64,000 nt of DNA from Pedobacter soli. GTDB lineage: Bacteria > Bacteroidota > Bacteroidia > Sphingobacteriales > Sphingobacteriaceae. The stretch is from assembly GCF_900101435.1 (NCBI RefSeq), contig NZ_FMZH01000005.1, positions 310,001 to 374,000 of the forward strand. The letters run 5' to 3'. The notes below the pieces were generated by a model. It made no database searches. It saw nothing but the letters and a program-made list of their open reading frames with translations, and was not told the DNA's origin. The position numbers were made by a program, and so were the translations under genes. Below, one piece after another: positions 1-8,422 of the stretch (the first letter of the stretch is position 1; each line of letters starts with the position of its first letter).

Positions 1-566
1 AAACGATCCAGTTTAAAAAAAGACGTTTTAAGCTCAATTAATAAGGTAGGGATAGCATCGTTATAACCTTTGCGTTCAGCAATTACTACCCTTGGGTTAT
101 CTTTATGCTTTTTAAAGTTATTAATGTGTTTCTGAAACAGTTGAAGATCCTTTTCAGAAAGCCCATATGGCTTAAGTTCTGCTGTTAGCGCCGCGATATT
201 ACTGTAAATATGCTCCAATGCGGGGATTAATTGCTGGTCTGTCAATCTTTCCAGTTTAGTGGCCGATGTTCTAAGCGCATCAAAAAGTACATTATCGTCA
301 ACTTCCAAAGCATGGATTTGCGCCAGTCCAGAATACTTAACTGCAGCGGCAATGGCCGCATTTGCTGCCTGGTATTTGGTTACAGTTGCCCCCATACTTT
401 TCACCCCTGCTTTGTTTATCGCCAGGCCGATGCTCATAAGATCTTCCTCAATTTCGCCTACAATTTTACAGAATACAGTCTGATCGGTCCAAATCTGCCT
501 GTTCGCATTCAATATTTGAAGCGTTACCGTAGCCATAGTTAAATAGTTTTCATCCTTTTGTGTCAT
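1..566 (-). CDS. Hypothetical helical protein, C-terminus cut off by window edge
   Basis: The reading frame runs without a stop from an ATG at 566 down to base 1, giving 188 visible residues (MTQKDENYLTMATVTLQ...) with no stop, so the C-terminus lies outside the window. A second in-frame ATG (MATVTLQ) sits 10 codons in. The sequence is Ala/Leu/Lys-rich, with no signal peptide or membrane segment, and looks mostly alpha-helical and cytoplasmic. I do not recognise the family and assign no function. The steady codon pattern over more than 560 bases is the main support for it being real. The 21-bp repeat array lies just upstream of its start. Confidence 0.6.
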   Translation of the reverse strand, partial: MTQKDENYLTMATVTLQILNANRQIWTDQTVFCKIVGEIEEDLMSIGLAINKAGVKSMGATVTKYQAANAAIAAAVKYSGLAQIHALEVDDNVLFDALRTSATKLERLTDQQLIPALEHIYSNIAALTAELKPYGLSEKDLQLFQKHINNFKKHKDNPRVVIAERKGYNDAIPTLLIELKTSFFKLDR

Positions 567-1414
567 TGTTTCTCATTTTTTAGATATATGTTAATAATTG
601 GTTTATCTCATTTAATAAAGTAGTGCGAAGCCTGTAAGGGCTTTTGTTTTATGCTAAATATGTTTTGCAAAGCATCCGGCGCCGATTGCGATGCTCCTGC
701 TTCGGTTTGTGTAGCTTCCACTTTGATTTGCAGAGGTGCCAGCATCAATTGTGAGGCTAGCCCTACGCTATGTTTAGCTTCCACAATCGTTTGTAAACCC
801 GCCAGAGTCAATTGCAATGCATACACAGACAATTGGTCAGTGTACAGATCGAATTGTTAGCCTGCGACTGACAATTGGTCAGCATCCGACATACAAAACA
901 TTTTAATCGGTTGGCCTTGGTTTTTACGCCCCGGCCCTGTAATTTGGGATGATAGGGATTTTCACCCTTTTTGGAAATGTGCTTTTTATTTCAAAAACAC
1001 CTGCTATAGGGATTACCCAGCTAGCTTTTAAAACAAAGCCAATTGGTTAGCAGCCATGTATCTAATTTAAACATTATTCATAAAAGCTAAAAACTTTATA
1101 AAAATATTTTCTGCCTGCCCCAGCATCGTCCTCGTTTGTCACAAAGTGATTCCTTCGAAATAACGAGGATGCGTGAGAAATGCATTTGTAATGCATCCCA
1201 TGTAATCGTAATACCTCGCCGTCGTCCTCCTTTGTAATGAAGACAATCCTAACACTAGCTTAACAACAAGTGCTTAATTCGTTTACCTGATACACTTTAT
1301 TTTAACAATAAAGCCAAAAGCTAACCATTCCTAAACCATTTCATAATACAGAATCCAAATCGGCTTAATACTGCAGTAACATCTTTGTGATCATAAAAAA
1401 TCAGAAAACTAATC
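567..1414. other. Long intergenic region without a convincing gene
   Basis: This 848-base stretch holds the 21-bp array (624-896) and then A+T-rich sequence. Around 1127-1153 and 1223-1250 there are two diverged direct copies of a ~27-base word starting CGTCCTC(G/C)TTTGT. Between them lie short inverted repeats such as ATGCAT-TTGTA-ATGCAT near 1180-1196. These resemble decayed intergenic dispersed repeats. The promoter of the TonB receptor should lie near the right end; ATCTTTG close to 1381 resembles only the 3' half of a Bacteroidota -7 box. Confidence 0.5.
624..896. repeat. Degenerate 21-bp tandem repeat array, about 13 units
   Basis: Units begin with TG[C/T/G] at 624, 645, 666, 687, 708, 729, 750, 771, 792, 813, 834, 855 and 876, exactly 21 bp apart. 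A loose consensus is TGYnnAGCnTCCnnnnTCnAT. The 13-bp word GACAATTGGTCAG occurs at 828 and 870, 42 bp (two units) apart. The period is a multiple of three, so both strands read as heptads: Cys every seventh residue on plus, and an L-Q-x-x-x-x-A pattern on minus. The minus frame has only a TTG start and is closed by a stop at 857-859. The plus frame has an ATG at 651 but stops at 860, inside the array. Coding status is open. Confidence 0.75.
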
Positions 1415-4400
1415 ATGATGAAAAATTTACTTATTGCAGTGTTGTTACTGCTATGCAGCATTCATAATGCAGCGCTGGCGCAAACTACACAGGCATCTAT
1501 TTCGGGTATTATTACCGATCAGCAAAAGAAACCTATTCCTGGTGTTTCGGTACAGATCAGAAACAACTCAACCGGTTTTACCACTAAAACCTCAACCAAC
1601 GCACAAGGTGAGTATACCTTTAAAGAGTTACCATTGGGTGGCCCCTATTCTGTAAAAGCCATTTACATAGGCTTTGCAGAGCAAAACAGAACAGGCTACA
1701 TGTTAAATCAAGGTGATGCCGTACGTATTGCCATTAACATGCAGGAAAGTGCCCAAATGCTTGATGGAGTAGAAGTTAATGGATCTTCATTAAAAAATAA
1801 GGTTCAGCAATTTGGAGCCTCTACAGAGATTTCGTCGAAAACCATGAACTTATTGCCGGTAAACGGGCGTAACTTTTCAAGCTTAACAGATTTATCTCCT
1901 TTGGCTGGTCCAGGTGGTATTTCTGGTCAGCTAGGTTCTTCTACCAACTTCACCATTGATGGTATGACCGCCAAAAACCCAACTTCGGCAGGTAGTACAA
2001 CCAGCCGTAGTGGTGCGCCATACTCAATCTCCATTGAAAGTGTGCGTGAGTTTAAAGTAGTAACCAATCAGTACGATGTAAGTTTAGGCCGTTCGGGTGG
2101 CGGTACAATCAGTGCCGTAACCAAATCGGGTACAAATGAAATTACGGGTAGTGCTTTTGCTTATAACCGGGCTGATTTCCTTGCGAGTAAGTATGACATC
2201 AGAGGTAACAGAAGAACCAATGATTTTTCAACTTATCAATATGGTTTTAGCTTAGGCGGCCCGATCATTAAAGATAAATTACATTATTTTGCAGCCTGGG
2301 ATCACCAACGAGATTCTCGCCCATTAATTATTGCTGATATTAACTCAGATGCGGATGTTGCTCGTTTCAACATTACAAATGCCACATTAAATAATTTCTT
2401 AGCCGTTGCAAGATCAAAATATGGTGTAGCCAACACACCACAATTTGGTTCTTTCGATAAAAAGCGGGGAACTGATGCCGGTTTCTTACGTTTGGATTGG
2501 CAGATCGATGAAAAGAATTTATTAACCGTTAGGGATAACTATACCAACGATAGAAATCCGCTGGGATTGGCAGATAATACGGCTATCAACTTTTACGAAA
2601 GTTACGGTAATGATAAAAACGTTGATAATAGTTTATTGGCTACCTTACGTTCAACCATTAGCAGCAAAGTTACCAATGAATTAAAATTGCAGCATTTGTA
2701 CACCTACCAGGCCAGTACGCAAAATGATGAATTAGGTTTTGCTATACCAAGAGCGATAGTATCTAACTTGCAATCTACTACCCCAACTGGCAATTTAACA
2801 ACAGCTGTTCAAATTGGTGGTCACCGCTTCGGACAAGAAGGTTTTACCAATAACGTTTTCCAATTGGTAGATAACTTATATTATAATACAGATAAAATTA
2901 AATACACATTTGGTGTAGATATCATGTACACCCATGCAAAATCATTGTATGGCAGTGAAGTAAATGGTCGTTTTATGTTTAACAGATCAGGCACAGGAGC
3001 AACCGATGCAACCGCGCTGCAAAACTTCGAAAATTTAATACCAATCAGTTATTACAGAGAAGTTCCGTTAGTTGCTGATCCGACTGTTGTAGGCAATTTA
3101 TGGAATACGGCAATTTACGGCCAGATGCAAACCAAGCTGGGTAAAGGCTTAGACTTTACAGGTGGTTTACGTATCGATTACAGTTCATATCCAAAATCGC
3201 CGCTTAACCAACAACTATTTGATGCCATTGGCGTTAGAACGGATCATGAGTTAAAACAATTTTTAATTCAGCCCCGTATCCAGTTTAACTGGGATGTTAA
3301 TGAAAACCATACCGATTACCTTCGCTTAGGGGCAGGTATTTTCGGATCGGACATTAACAACTACATGACCATTAACAACCTGACCTTTGATGGTAAACAC
3401 TTTGCTACTGTTGACGTTACTGGAACAGGTGTACCTACCCCAGATTTTATTGGCTATAGAAACGGAACCGCTACAGCACCAACTTTACCTGCATTACAAA
3501 TCCCTACCATAAACACTTATGCTGATGATGCTAAAGTACCGGTAGTGTATAAAGCCAACATATCATATAACAAATTAATAAATGATAAAATAAGGATAGG
3601 TATTACCGGTTATGCAACTTTAGCACGTAACAACTACATGTATGTTGATCGGAATATGGTTGCCAACCCTTTCTTCACCCTATCAAATGAAGGAAACAGA
3701 GGAGTTTATGTACCTGCAAACTCAATTAATACGGGTAATGGTAATACCGATTGGAAACTAGGTCGCTTAACCAACCAATTTGGCCGTGTATTGGAATTGA
3801 ACAGCAAAGGTAAAGTAAACCAGTTTGCTATTGTTATAGATGGTACCTGGAAATACTTTAAAGATGGGGAAATTACAGCAAGTTATACCTGGAATGATAC
3901 TAAAGACAACACCTCTTTTAACGGAAATGTGGCCAACTCAGCTACCTTATCATTGCCTGTAATTGATGACCCAAGAAACTTAAGTAAAATGACTTATTCG
4001 AATGGTCAATTTAGAAACAAGGTAGTAGTATACGGTACATTGCCATCATTCTATGGTATTAAAGCTGGTATCCGTTACTCGGGTATTGGCGGTACCAGAT
4101 ATAGTTTACTATCTGGTGGAAATACCAATGGCGATTTCGTGGCAACAAATGATTTAGCCTATATCTTCAACAGATCAAACACCAATGTACCAGCTGCACT
4201 TAGAACTGGTTTACAAACCTTATTGGATAATGGTGCCGCAAGCCAGAGTTTGAAAGACTATATCACTAAGTATGAAGGTACCTTTGCTGAGCGTAATGGT
4301 GGTATAAATGGTTTCTATGGTACAATTGATTTAAGATTAGCTTATCAGATTAAATTCGGACGCGGTAAAAAACAAAGCGTTGAAATTTCTGGCGATTTGT

Positions 4401-4588
4401 TTAACGTAGCCAATTTGTTTAAGAAAACCTGGGGTACTTCAGAAACTTTAGGTACGCAGGCATTATATGCCGTTACAGGTTTTGATGCAGCTACTTCTAA
4501 TTACAACTACCGCGTAAACAATACCGGTATCGTTATACCAACAGGTAACCCATGGCAAGCACAAATCGGCTTACGCTACGGTTTCTAA
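1415..4588 (+). CDS. TonB-dependent receptor, Oar-like, with carboxypeptidase-regulatory N-domain
   Basis: A 1057-residue outer-membrane receptor. Residues 1-23 form a signal peptide ending in ALAQ, followed by a CarboxypepD-reg-like beta-sandwich at about 27-110 (SGIITDQQKKPIPGVSVQI). A plug region comes next (about 130-240; VNGRNFSSL, FTIDGM, SGGGTISAVTKSGTNE), then a long beta-barrel ending in a C-terminal Phe (GLRYGF). This layout matches the Oar/TonB-receptor family rather than a SusC. It lacks the SusC-type motif around the plug and has no SusD partner beside it. The substrate cannot be read from sequence. Two adjacent Met codons (1415, 1418) are equally good starts. It is monocistronic, bounded by a strong terminator at 4624. 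Confidence 0.9.
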   Translation: MMKNLLIAVLLLLCSIHNAALAQTTQASISGIITDQQKKPIPGVSVQIRNNSTGFTTKTSTNAQGEYTFKELPLGGPYSVKAIYIGFAEQNRTGYMLNQGDAVRIAINMQESAQMLDGVEVNGSSLKNKVQQFGASTEISSKTMNLLPVNGRNFSSLTDLSPLAGPGGISGQLGSSTNFTIDGMTAKNPTSAGSTTSRSGAPYSISIESVREFKVVTNQYDVSLGRSGGGTISAVTKSGTNEITGSAFAYNRADFLASKYDIRGNRRTNDFSTYQYGFSLGGPIIKDKLHYFAAWDHQRDSRPLIIADINSDADVARFNITNATLNNFLAVARSKYGVANTPQFGSFDKKRGTDAGFLRLDWQIDEKNLLTVRDNYTNDRNPLGLADNTAINFYESYGNDKNVDNSLLATLRSTISSKVTNELKLQHLYTYQASTQNDELGFAIPRAIVSNLQSTTPTGNLTTAVQIGGHRFGQEGFTNNVFQLVDNLYYNTDKIKYTFGVDIMYTHAKSLYGSEVNGRFMFNRSGTGATDATALQNFENLIPISYYREVPLVADPTVVGNLWNTAIYGQMQTKLGKGLDFTGGLRIDYSSYPKSPLNQQLFDAIGVRTDHELKQFLIQPRIQFNWDVNENHTDYLRLGAGIFGSDINNYMTINNLTFDGKHFATVDVTGTGVPTPDFIGYRNGTATAPTLPALQIPTINTYADDAKVPVVYKANISYNKLINDKIRIGITGYATLARNNYMYVDRNMVANPFFTLSNEGNRGVYVPANSINTGNGNTDWKLGRLTNQFGRVLELNSKGKVNQFAIVIDGTWKYFKDGEITASYTWNDTKDNTSFNGNVANSATLSLPVIDDPRNLSKMTYSNGQFRNKVVVYGTLPSFYGIKAGIRYSGIGGTRYSLLSGGNTNGDFVATNDLAYIFNRSNTNVPAALRTGLQTLLDNGAASQSLKDYITKYEGTFAERNGGINGFYGTIDLRLAYQIKFGRGKKQSVEISGDLFNVANLFKKTWGTSETLGTQALYAVTGFDAATSNYNYRVNNTGIVIPTGNPWQAQIGLRYGF

Positions 4589-4623
4589 AATACATTTAGC
4601 TAAGTTTCTTAGCTTAAAGTCAT

Positions 4624-4661
4624 AAAAAAGGGGAATGGATTTTTATCCGTTCCCTTTTTTT
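4624..4661 (+). terminator. Rho-independent terminator after the Oar-like receptor
   Basis: Stem GGGAATGGAT / ATCCGTTCCC (one G-U pair) with a TTTT loop, preceded by six A and followed by seven T. It lies 36 bases after the receptor stop codon, and the A-run could also let it work on the other strand. Confidence 0.85.
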
Positions 4662-4690
4662 ATGTTTGTATATAAAACAACAAAACTTTC

Positions 4691-6442
4691 ATGGGATTAT
4701 TACTCAACTACCTGAAAAGTCACAAATGGATTGTGGCCTTAGCGTTATTGCTTGCGGGTTTAAATATTGGCTTTTCTTTAATGGATCCACTCATTACCGG
4801 AAAAATTTTAGATCGCTTCATCAACAAAAAAGACTCCTTAACCTATGCCGAATACCTTTGGGGTTCAGTAGGCTTAATTGGCCTCGCTATCGGAGCGGCA
4901 ATGGTATCGCGTATTGCCAAAAACTTTCAGGATTACTTTACCAGCGTTATTGTACAAAAGGTTGGTGCAAAAATGTATGCTGATGGTTTGCAGCACTCCT
5001 TAAAATTGCCTTACCAGGTTTTCGAAGATCAGCGCAGCGGCGAAACTTTGGGTATTTTGCAAAAAGTCCGGTTGGATTCAGAAAAGTTTATCACCGCATT
5101 TATCAGTATTCTTTTTGTAAGCTTAATCGGTATGGTATTCGTAATTGTTTACTCCTTTACCGTGAGTTACAAAGTAACCCTGGTTTATTTTTCAGCTATT
5201 CCGATTATCAGTTTTGTAAGCTGGTTCTTAAGCCGTAAAATTAAAACTATCCAGCGCGCTATCGTTGGCGAAACCACTGCTTTGGCAGGCTCTACTACCG
5301 AGTCGCTAAGAAATATTGAACTGGTTAAAAGTTTAGGTCTGGCCGATCAGGAAATTGAACGATTGAACAAAACCACTTACAAGATTTTAGGTCTCGAGCT
5401 TAAAAAAGTAAAGTATGTGCGCAGTATGAGCTTCGTTCAGGGAACAACCGTAAACCTTGTCCGCAGTACCATGGTACTGGTTTTATTGTTGCTTATTTTC
5501 GATAACACCATTTCTGCAGGTCAGTATTTAACCTTTTTATTTTATTCGTTCTTTCTTTTCGGTCCCCTGCAAGAGTTAGGCAATGTTATTCTGGCCTGGC
5601 GCGAAGCTGAAGTTTCGTTGGGTAACTTTAAAAAGATTTTAAGCACACCGATAGATAAGAAACCTGAAAACCCAACGTCGATTCAGAAAATTAAAGATTT
5701 AACCTTTAACGAAGTTGGTTTTAAGCATCAAACTGCAAACAGAAATGCATTAGAAAACATTTCTTTCAAAACCCACAACGGGCAAACTATTGCTTTTGTT
5801 GGCCCATCAGGTTCGGGCAAAACAACTTTAGTAAAACTATTGGTTGGGCTTTACCCGCCTAAAGCCGGAGAGATTTTATACAACGGCATTTCGAGTAATA
5901 AAATTGATTTGGATGCCTTGCGCGAAAAAATTGGTTTTGTAACGCAGGATACACAACTGTTTTCGGGTACCATAAGAGAAAACCTGTTATTCGTAAATCC
6001 TACGGCAACTGATGAGGAATGTTACAAGGTATTAAATCAGGCCGCTTGCCAAACCTTACTGGCACGTGCCGATAAAGGTTTGGATTCGATCATTGGCGAA
6101 GGTGGCGTAAAGGTTTCAGGTGGTGAGAAACAGCGTTTATCAATTGCCAGGGCCTTATTGCGCAGGCCTGATATCCTCGTATTTGATGAAGCTACATCTT
6201 CGCTCGATTCGATTACCGAAGAAGAAATCACCAAAACCATTCGTTCGGTTTCCGATTTAACAGATCACATTACCATTTTAATTGCGCACCGTTTATCGAC
6301 TATTAAACATGCCGATCAGATTTATGTGTTAGAAAAAGGCCACATCATTGAACAAGGCAGACACGAAGAACTCATTGCGCAAAATGGTTTGTATCAGGCC
6401 ATGTGGCGGCAACAAATTGGCGAACGGATTGTTGAAGTTTAG
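4691..6442 (+). CDS. ABC transporter, fused permease and ATPase (MsbA/lipid-exporter type)
   Basis: A 583-residue half-transporter that should dimerise in the inner membrane. The first ~300 residues hold about six membrane segments (ABC transporter type-1 fold). The nucleotide-binding domain follows, with Walker A GPSGSGKTT near residue 371, signature VSGGEKQR near 475, Walker B ILVFDEATSSLD near 495 and switch His in IAHRLST. All catalytic motifs are intact, so it should hydrolyse ATP. Substrate is unknown; lipid, drug or peptide export are all possible. It is a second exporter distinct from the MsbA-like gene at 22927. The PLDc_N-like small gene follows 17 bases downstream and is probably co-transcribed. 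Confidence 0.9.
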   Translation: MGLLLNYLKSHKWIVALALLLAGLNIGFSLMDPLITGKILDRFINKKDSLTYAEYLWGSVGLIGLAIGAAMVSRIAKNFQDYFTSVIVQKVGAKMYADGLQHSLKLPYQVFEDQRSGETLGILQKVRLDSEKFITAFISILFVSLIGMVFVIVYSFTVSYKVTLVYFSAIPIISFVSWFLSRKIKTIQRAIVGETTALAGSTTESLRNIELVKSLGLADQEIERLNKTTYKILGLELKKVKYVRSMSFVQGTTVNLVRSTMVLVLLLLIFDNTISAGQYLTFLFYSFFLFGPLQELGNVILAWREAEVSLGNFKKILSTPIDKKPENPTSIQKIKDLTFNEVGFKHQTANRNALENISFKTHNGQTIAFVGPSGSGKTTLVKLLVGLYPPKAGEILYNGISSNKIDLDALREKIGFVTQDTQLFSGTIRENLLFVNPTATDEECYKVLNQAACQTLLARADKGLDSIIGEGGVKVSGGEKQRLSIARALLRRPDILVFDEATSSLDSITEEEITKTIRSVSDLTDHITILIAHRLSTIKHADQIYVLEKGHIIEQGRHEELIAQNGLYQAMWRQQIGERIVEV

Positions 6443-6459
6443 GAACAAAATTAATAAGC

Positions 6460-6675
6460 ATGTTACTGGCACAAATAGAAAGCAATCAAATCGCTATTTT
6501 CATCATTGTAGCTGCCATACTTTGGCTGGCGCTCATATTAACCGCATTGTACCACATCTCGAGAAACAGCAGCATGGATTTCTCGGTCAAAGTACTTTGG
6601 TTTATCATTATCCTGCTGGCTCCATTTCTGGGTTCAATTATCTACCTGATGTGGGGCAAGAATAAAAAGTTTTAA
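6460..6675 (+). CDS. Small two-helix membrane protein, PLDc_N type
   Basis: A 71-residue protein with two membrane helices (about residues 10-29 and 44-64) separated by a short polar loop, ending in a positively charged tail (WGKNKKF). The spacing and the motif LAPFLGSIIYLMWG match the PLD-nuclease N-terminal domain (PLDc_N) found at the front of cardiolipin synthases, here standing alone without the phosphodiesterase domains. It follows the ABC exporter by 17 bases. Function is unknown; a lipid-related membrane accessory role is inference from the family and its neighbour. Confidence 0.8.
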   Translation: MLLAQIESNQIAIFIIVAAILWLALILTALYHISRNSSMDFSVKVLWFIIILLAPFLGSIIYLMWGKNKKF

Positions 6676-6682
6676 ATTGACC

Positions 6683-6713
6683 ATGGTTCGTGTTTACGCG
6701 GACCATTTTTTTT
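6683..6713 (+). terminator. Hairpin plus T-run ending the ABC/PLDc_N operon
   Basis: ATGGTTCGTG and CGCGGACCAT form a 10-bp stem with two G-U pairs and a TTTA loop, followed at once by a run of eight T. It begins 7 bases after the PLDc_N stop. It is also the first member of the four-hairpin family described separately. Confidence 0.75.
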
Positions 6714-6968
6714 GCCATGGTTTGTATCCGCACAAACCATTTTCTATCGCCATGGCTCGTGTCGGCACGAGCCATTCCCAGCATTATTTTTTGGAAAGCA
6801 ATTTCAGTAATGCTTCGGCTGGCTCCGGTCCCGCTGTTCCTCCTGCCGGTAATTACCTTGAAAATAATAATAACCTATACCGGCATCCGTGCCATCGGGT
6901 TTAGGTGGGCAATACAAACGCGTATAACGGACTAAACTTAACGCCCTGGTTCGTGTCTACACGAACCA
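6683..6968. repeat. Cluster of four related hairpins (REP-like palindromes)
   Basis: Four palindromes share a TGGYTYGTG stem: 6683-6706, 6717-6740 (ATGGTTTGT / ACAAACCAT), 6752-6775 (ATGGCTCGTG / CACGAGCCAT, loop TCGG) and 6947-6968 (TGGTTCGTGT / ACACGAACCA). Where the left arm changes, the right arm changes to match, or to a G-U pair. They fill the gap between two convergent genes (stops at 6675 and 6979). Open frames crossing this region are by-products of the repeats. The unpaired stretch 6776-6946 shows nothing else I recognise. Confidence 0.8.
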
Positions 6969-6978
6969 AGGATATTGA

Positions 6979-8265
6979 TTAAACCGGCTTCGTTGTCTGT
7001 TCGTTAATATCCTGCAAGCTTAATTTCGTTAACGACCTTGTTTTTAACCAGGTAATGCCCGCTATGGCAATCGTCATGCTTCCGCCAAACACAACTGCAG
7101 GCACTAAAGTTAACAGCTTAGCCGATAAACCCGATTCAAATTCGCCGATCTCATTTGATGAACCGATAAACATGCTGTTTACTGCCGATACCCTTCCGCG
7201 CATTTCATCTGGTGTAAGCAATTGCATAATGGTTTGCCTGATAATTACGCTTACACTATCAAACGAACCTTCGAGGAATAAGAAGAACAGGGTGAGGTAA
7301 AAGTTTTTAGATAAGCCATAACAAATAATGCTTAAGCCAAAACCGGTTACCGCGATGAGTAAATTACGCCATGGCCGGCCCATAGGCGAAAAGCGCGTCA
7401 TGGCCAGCATGGTAACTACTGCTCCTAACGACGCTGCCCCGCGCATCATGCCCAAGCCATAAGAGCCCAAATGGAAAACGTCTTTCGCAAACATGGGCAA
7501 TAAGGCCACCGCACCACCAAAAAATACAGAGAAAAGGTCTAAGCTCATGGCCCAAACCATCATTTTGGTTTTAAAAACAAACTGTATTCCCTCTTTTAAG
7601 CTGTGAAAGATATTCTCTTTGGGCACATAGGTTGATGGATGTTTCTTGAAGTTAAAAATGCAGATCAAGGAGATCGATACAAGTACAACTATAAAACCAT
7701 AAGCAGCAGTAATGCCCCATAAGTAGTTTACAAAACCTCCTGCCACCGGACCGATAATAGTAGCCAGCTGCCAGCTGCTGCTATTCCAGGTGGCCGAATT
7801 AGGATACAATTCTTTAGGTACAATTTTGGCCATCAACGAAAACGTTGCCGGACCAAAAAAGCCGCGGGCAATCCCAATACAAAACACCAGGCCGTACATA
7901 ATTAGTACAATTATATCTTCTTTAAGGTGAAGATATTTACTGGTCATAATGAGCATTAAAACCGAGGCCAGCCATACACCCGTAAAAATTTTAATCAGCA
8001 ATCCGCGTTTTTCACTTTTATCGGCAATGTAACCGCCATATAACGCAATACCAATAGCAGGAATAGCTTCGCACAAGCCAACCAAGCCCAACTTAAGCGC
8101 ATCGTGTGTTAAATCGTAAATGTGGTAACCAATAACTACAGCCTGCATTTGATAGGCCAGTGTAAAAAAGAATCGCATACCCAGAAACGATCTGAATTCT
8201 TTATACCGCAGTGCGGCAAAGGGATCGGGTTTTACGATAACGGGGTTGGGGTCTGAATCTGTCAC
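6979..8265 (-). CDS. MFS transporter, EntS/MFS_3-like exporter
   Basis: A ~428-residue polytopic inner-membrane protein with about twelve hydrophobic segments. It carries the MFS loop-2/3 type motif GGYIADKSEKRG and a second-half pattern around TPDEMRGRVSAVNSMFIG that is typical of the MFS_3 exporter group (enterobactin-exporter-like). The substrate is not deducible. The longest frame starts with TTG at 8286, but a -7-like box (TAGTTTTG, 8291-8284 on minus) overlaps that codon, so I prefer the GTG at 8265 just before the first conserved segment (FAALRYKEF). It stands alone between the SusCD pair and the hairpin cluster. Confidence 0.85.
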   Translation of the reverse strand: MTDSDPNPVIVKPDPFAALRYKEFRSFLGMRFFFTLAYQMQAVVIGYHIYDLTHDALKLGLVGLCEAIPAIGIALYGGYIADKSEKRGLLIKIFTGVWLASVLMLIMTSKYLHLKEDIIVLIMYGLVFCIGIARGFFGPATFSLMAKIVPKELYPNSATWNSSSWQLATIIGPVAGGFVNYLWGITAAYGFIVVLVSISLICIFNFKKHPSTYVPKENIFHSLKEGIQFVFKTKMMVWAMSLDLFSVFFGGAVALLPMFAKDVFHLGSYGLGMMRGAASLGAVVTMLAMTRFSPMGRPWRNLLIAVTGFGLSIICYGLSKNFYLTLFFLFLEGSFDSVSVIIRQTIMQLLTPDEMRGRVSAVNSMFIGSSNEIGEFESGLSAKLLTLVPAVVFGGSMTIAIAGITWLKTRSLTKLSLQDINEQTTKPV

Positions 8266-8370
8266 TGAAAAAAGTTTACCCTGCAAAACTACGGCTTGAA
8301 AATTTAAATCTCCTACCTGGGTTAAACTTTGTGATGCCGCAAAGTTTATTTATGAAACTAGCATGGCATA

Positions 8371-8404
8371 AACAACAAAACCCGATGAGTGTCAACTCAC
8401 CGGG
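8371..8404 (-). terminator. Terminator after susD
   Basis: On the minus strand CCCGGTGAGT / ACTCATCGGG pair (one G-U) around a TGAC loop, followed by TTTTGTTGTT. The hairpin starts 19 bases beyond the susD stop codon. Confidence 0.75.
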
Positions 8405-8422
8405 CTTCTTTAATCAGTTATC

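Noticed and set aside
608..860. Two small ORFs (plus 651-860, minus 608-832) in the 21-bp array
   Set aside because: The minus frame has only a TTG start and a stop just upstream at 857-859; the plus frame is Cys-heptad sequence that ends within the repeat. Both are explained by the 21-bp period, so I listed the array, not genes.
6677..6935. Short plus-strand ORFs of 75-81 codons after the PLDc_N gene
   Set aside because: They run through the hairpin cluster and have repeat-derived sequence with no recognisable domain.
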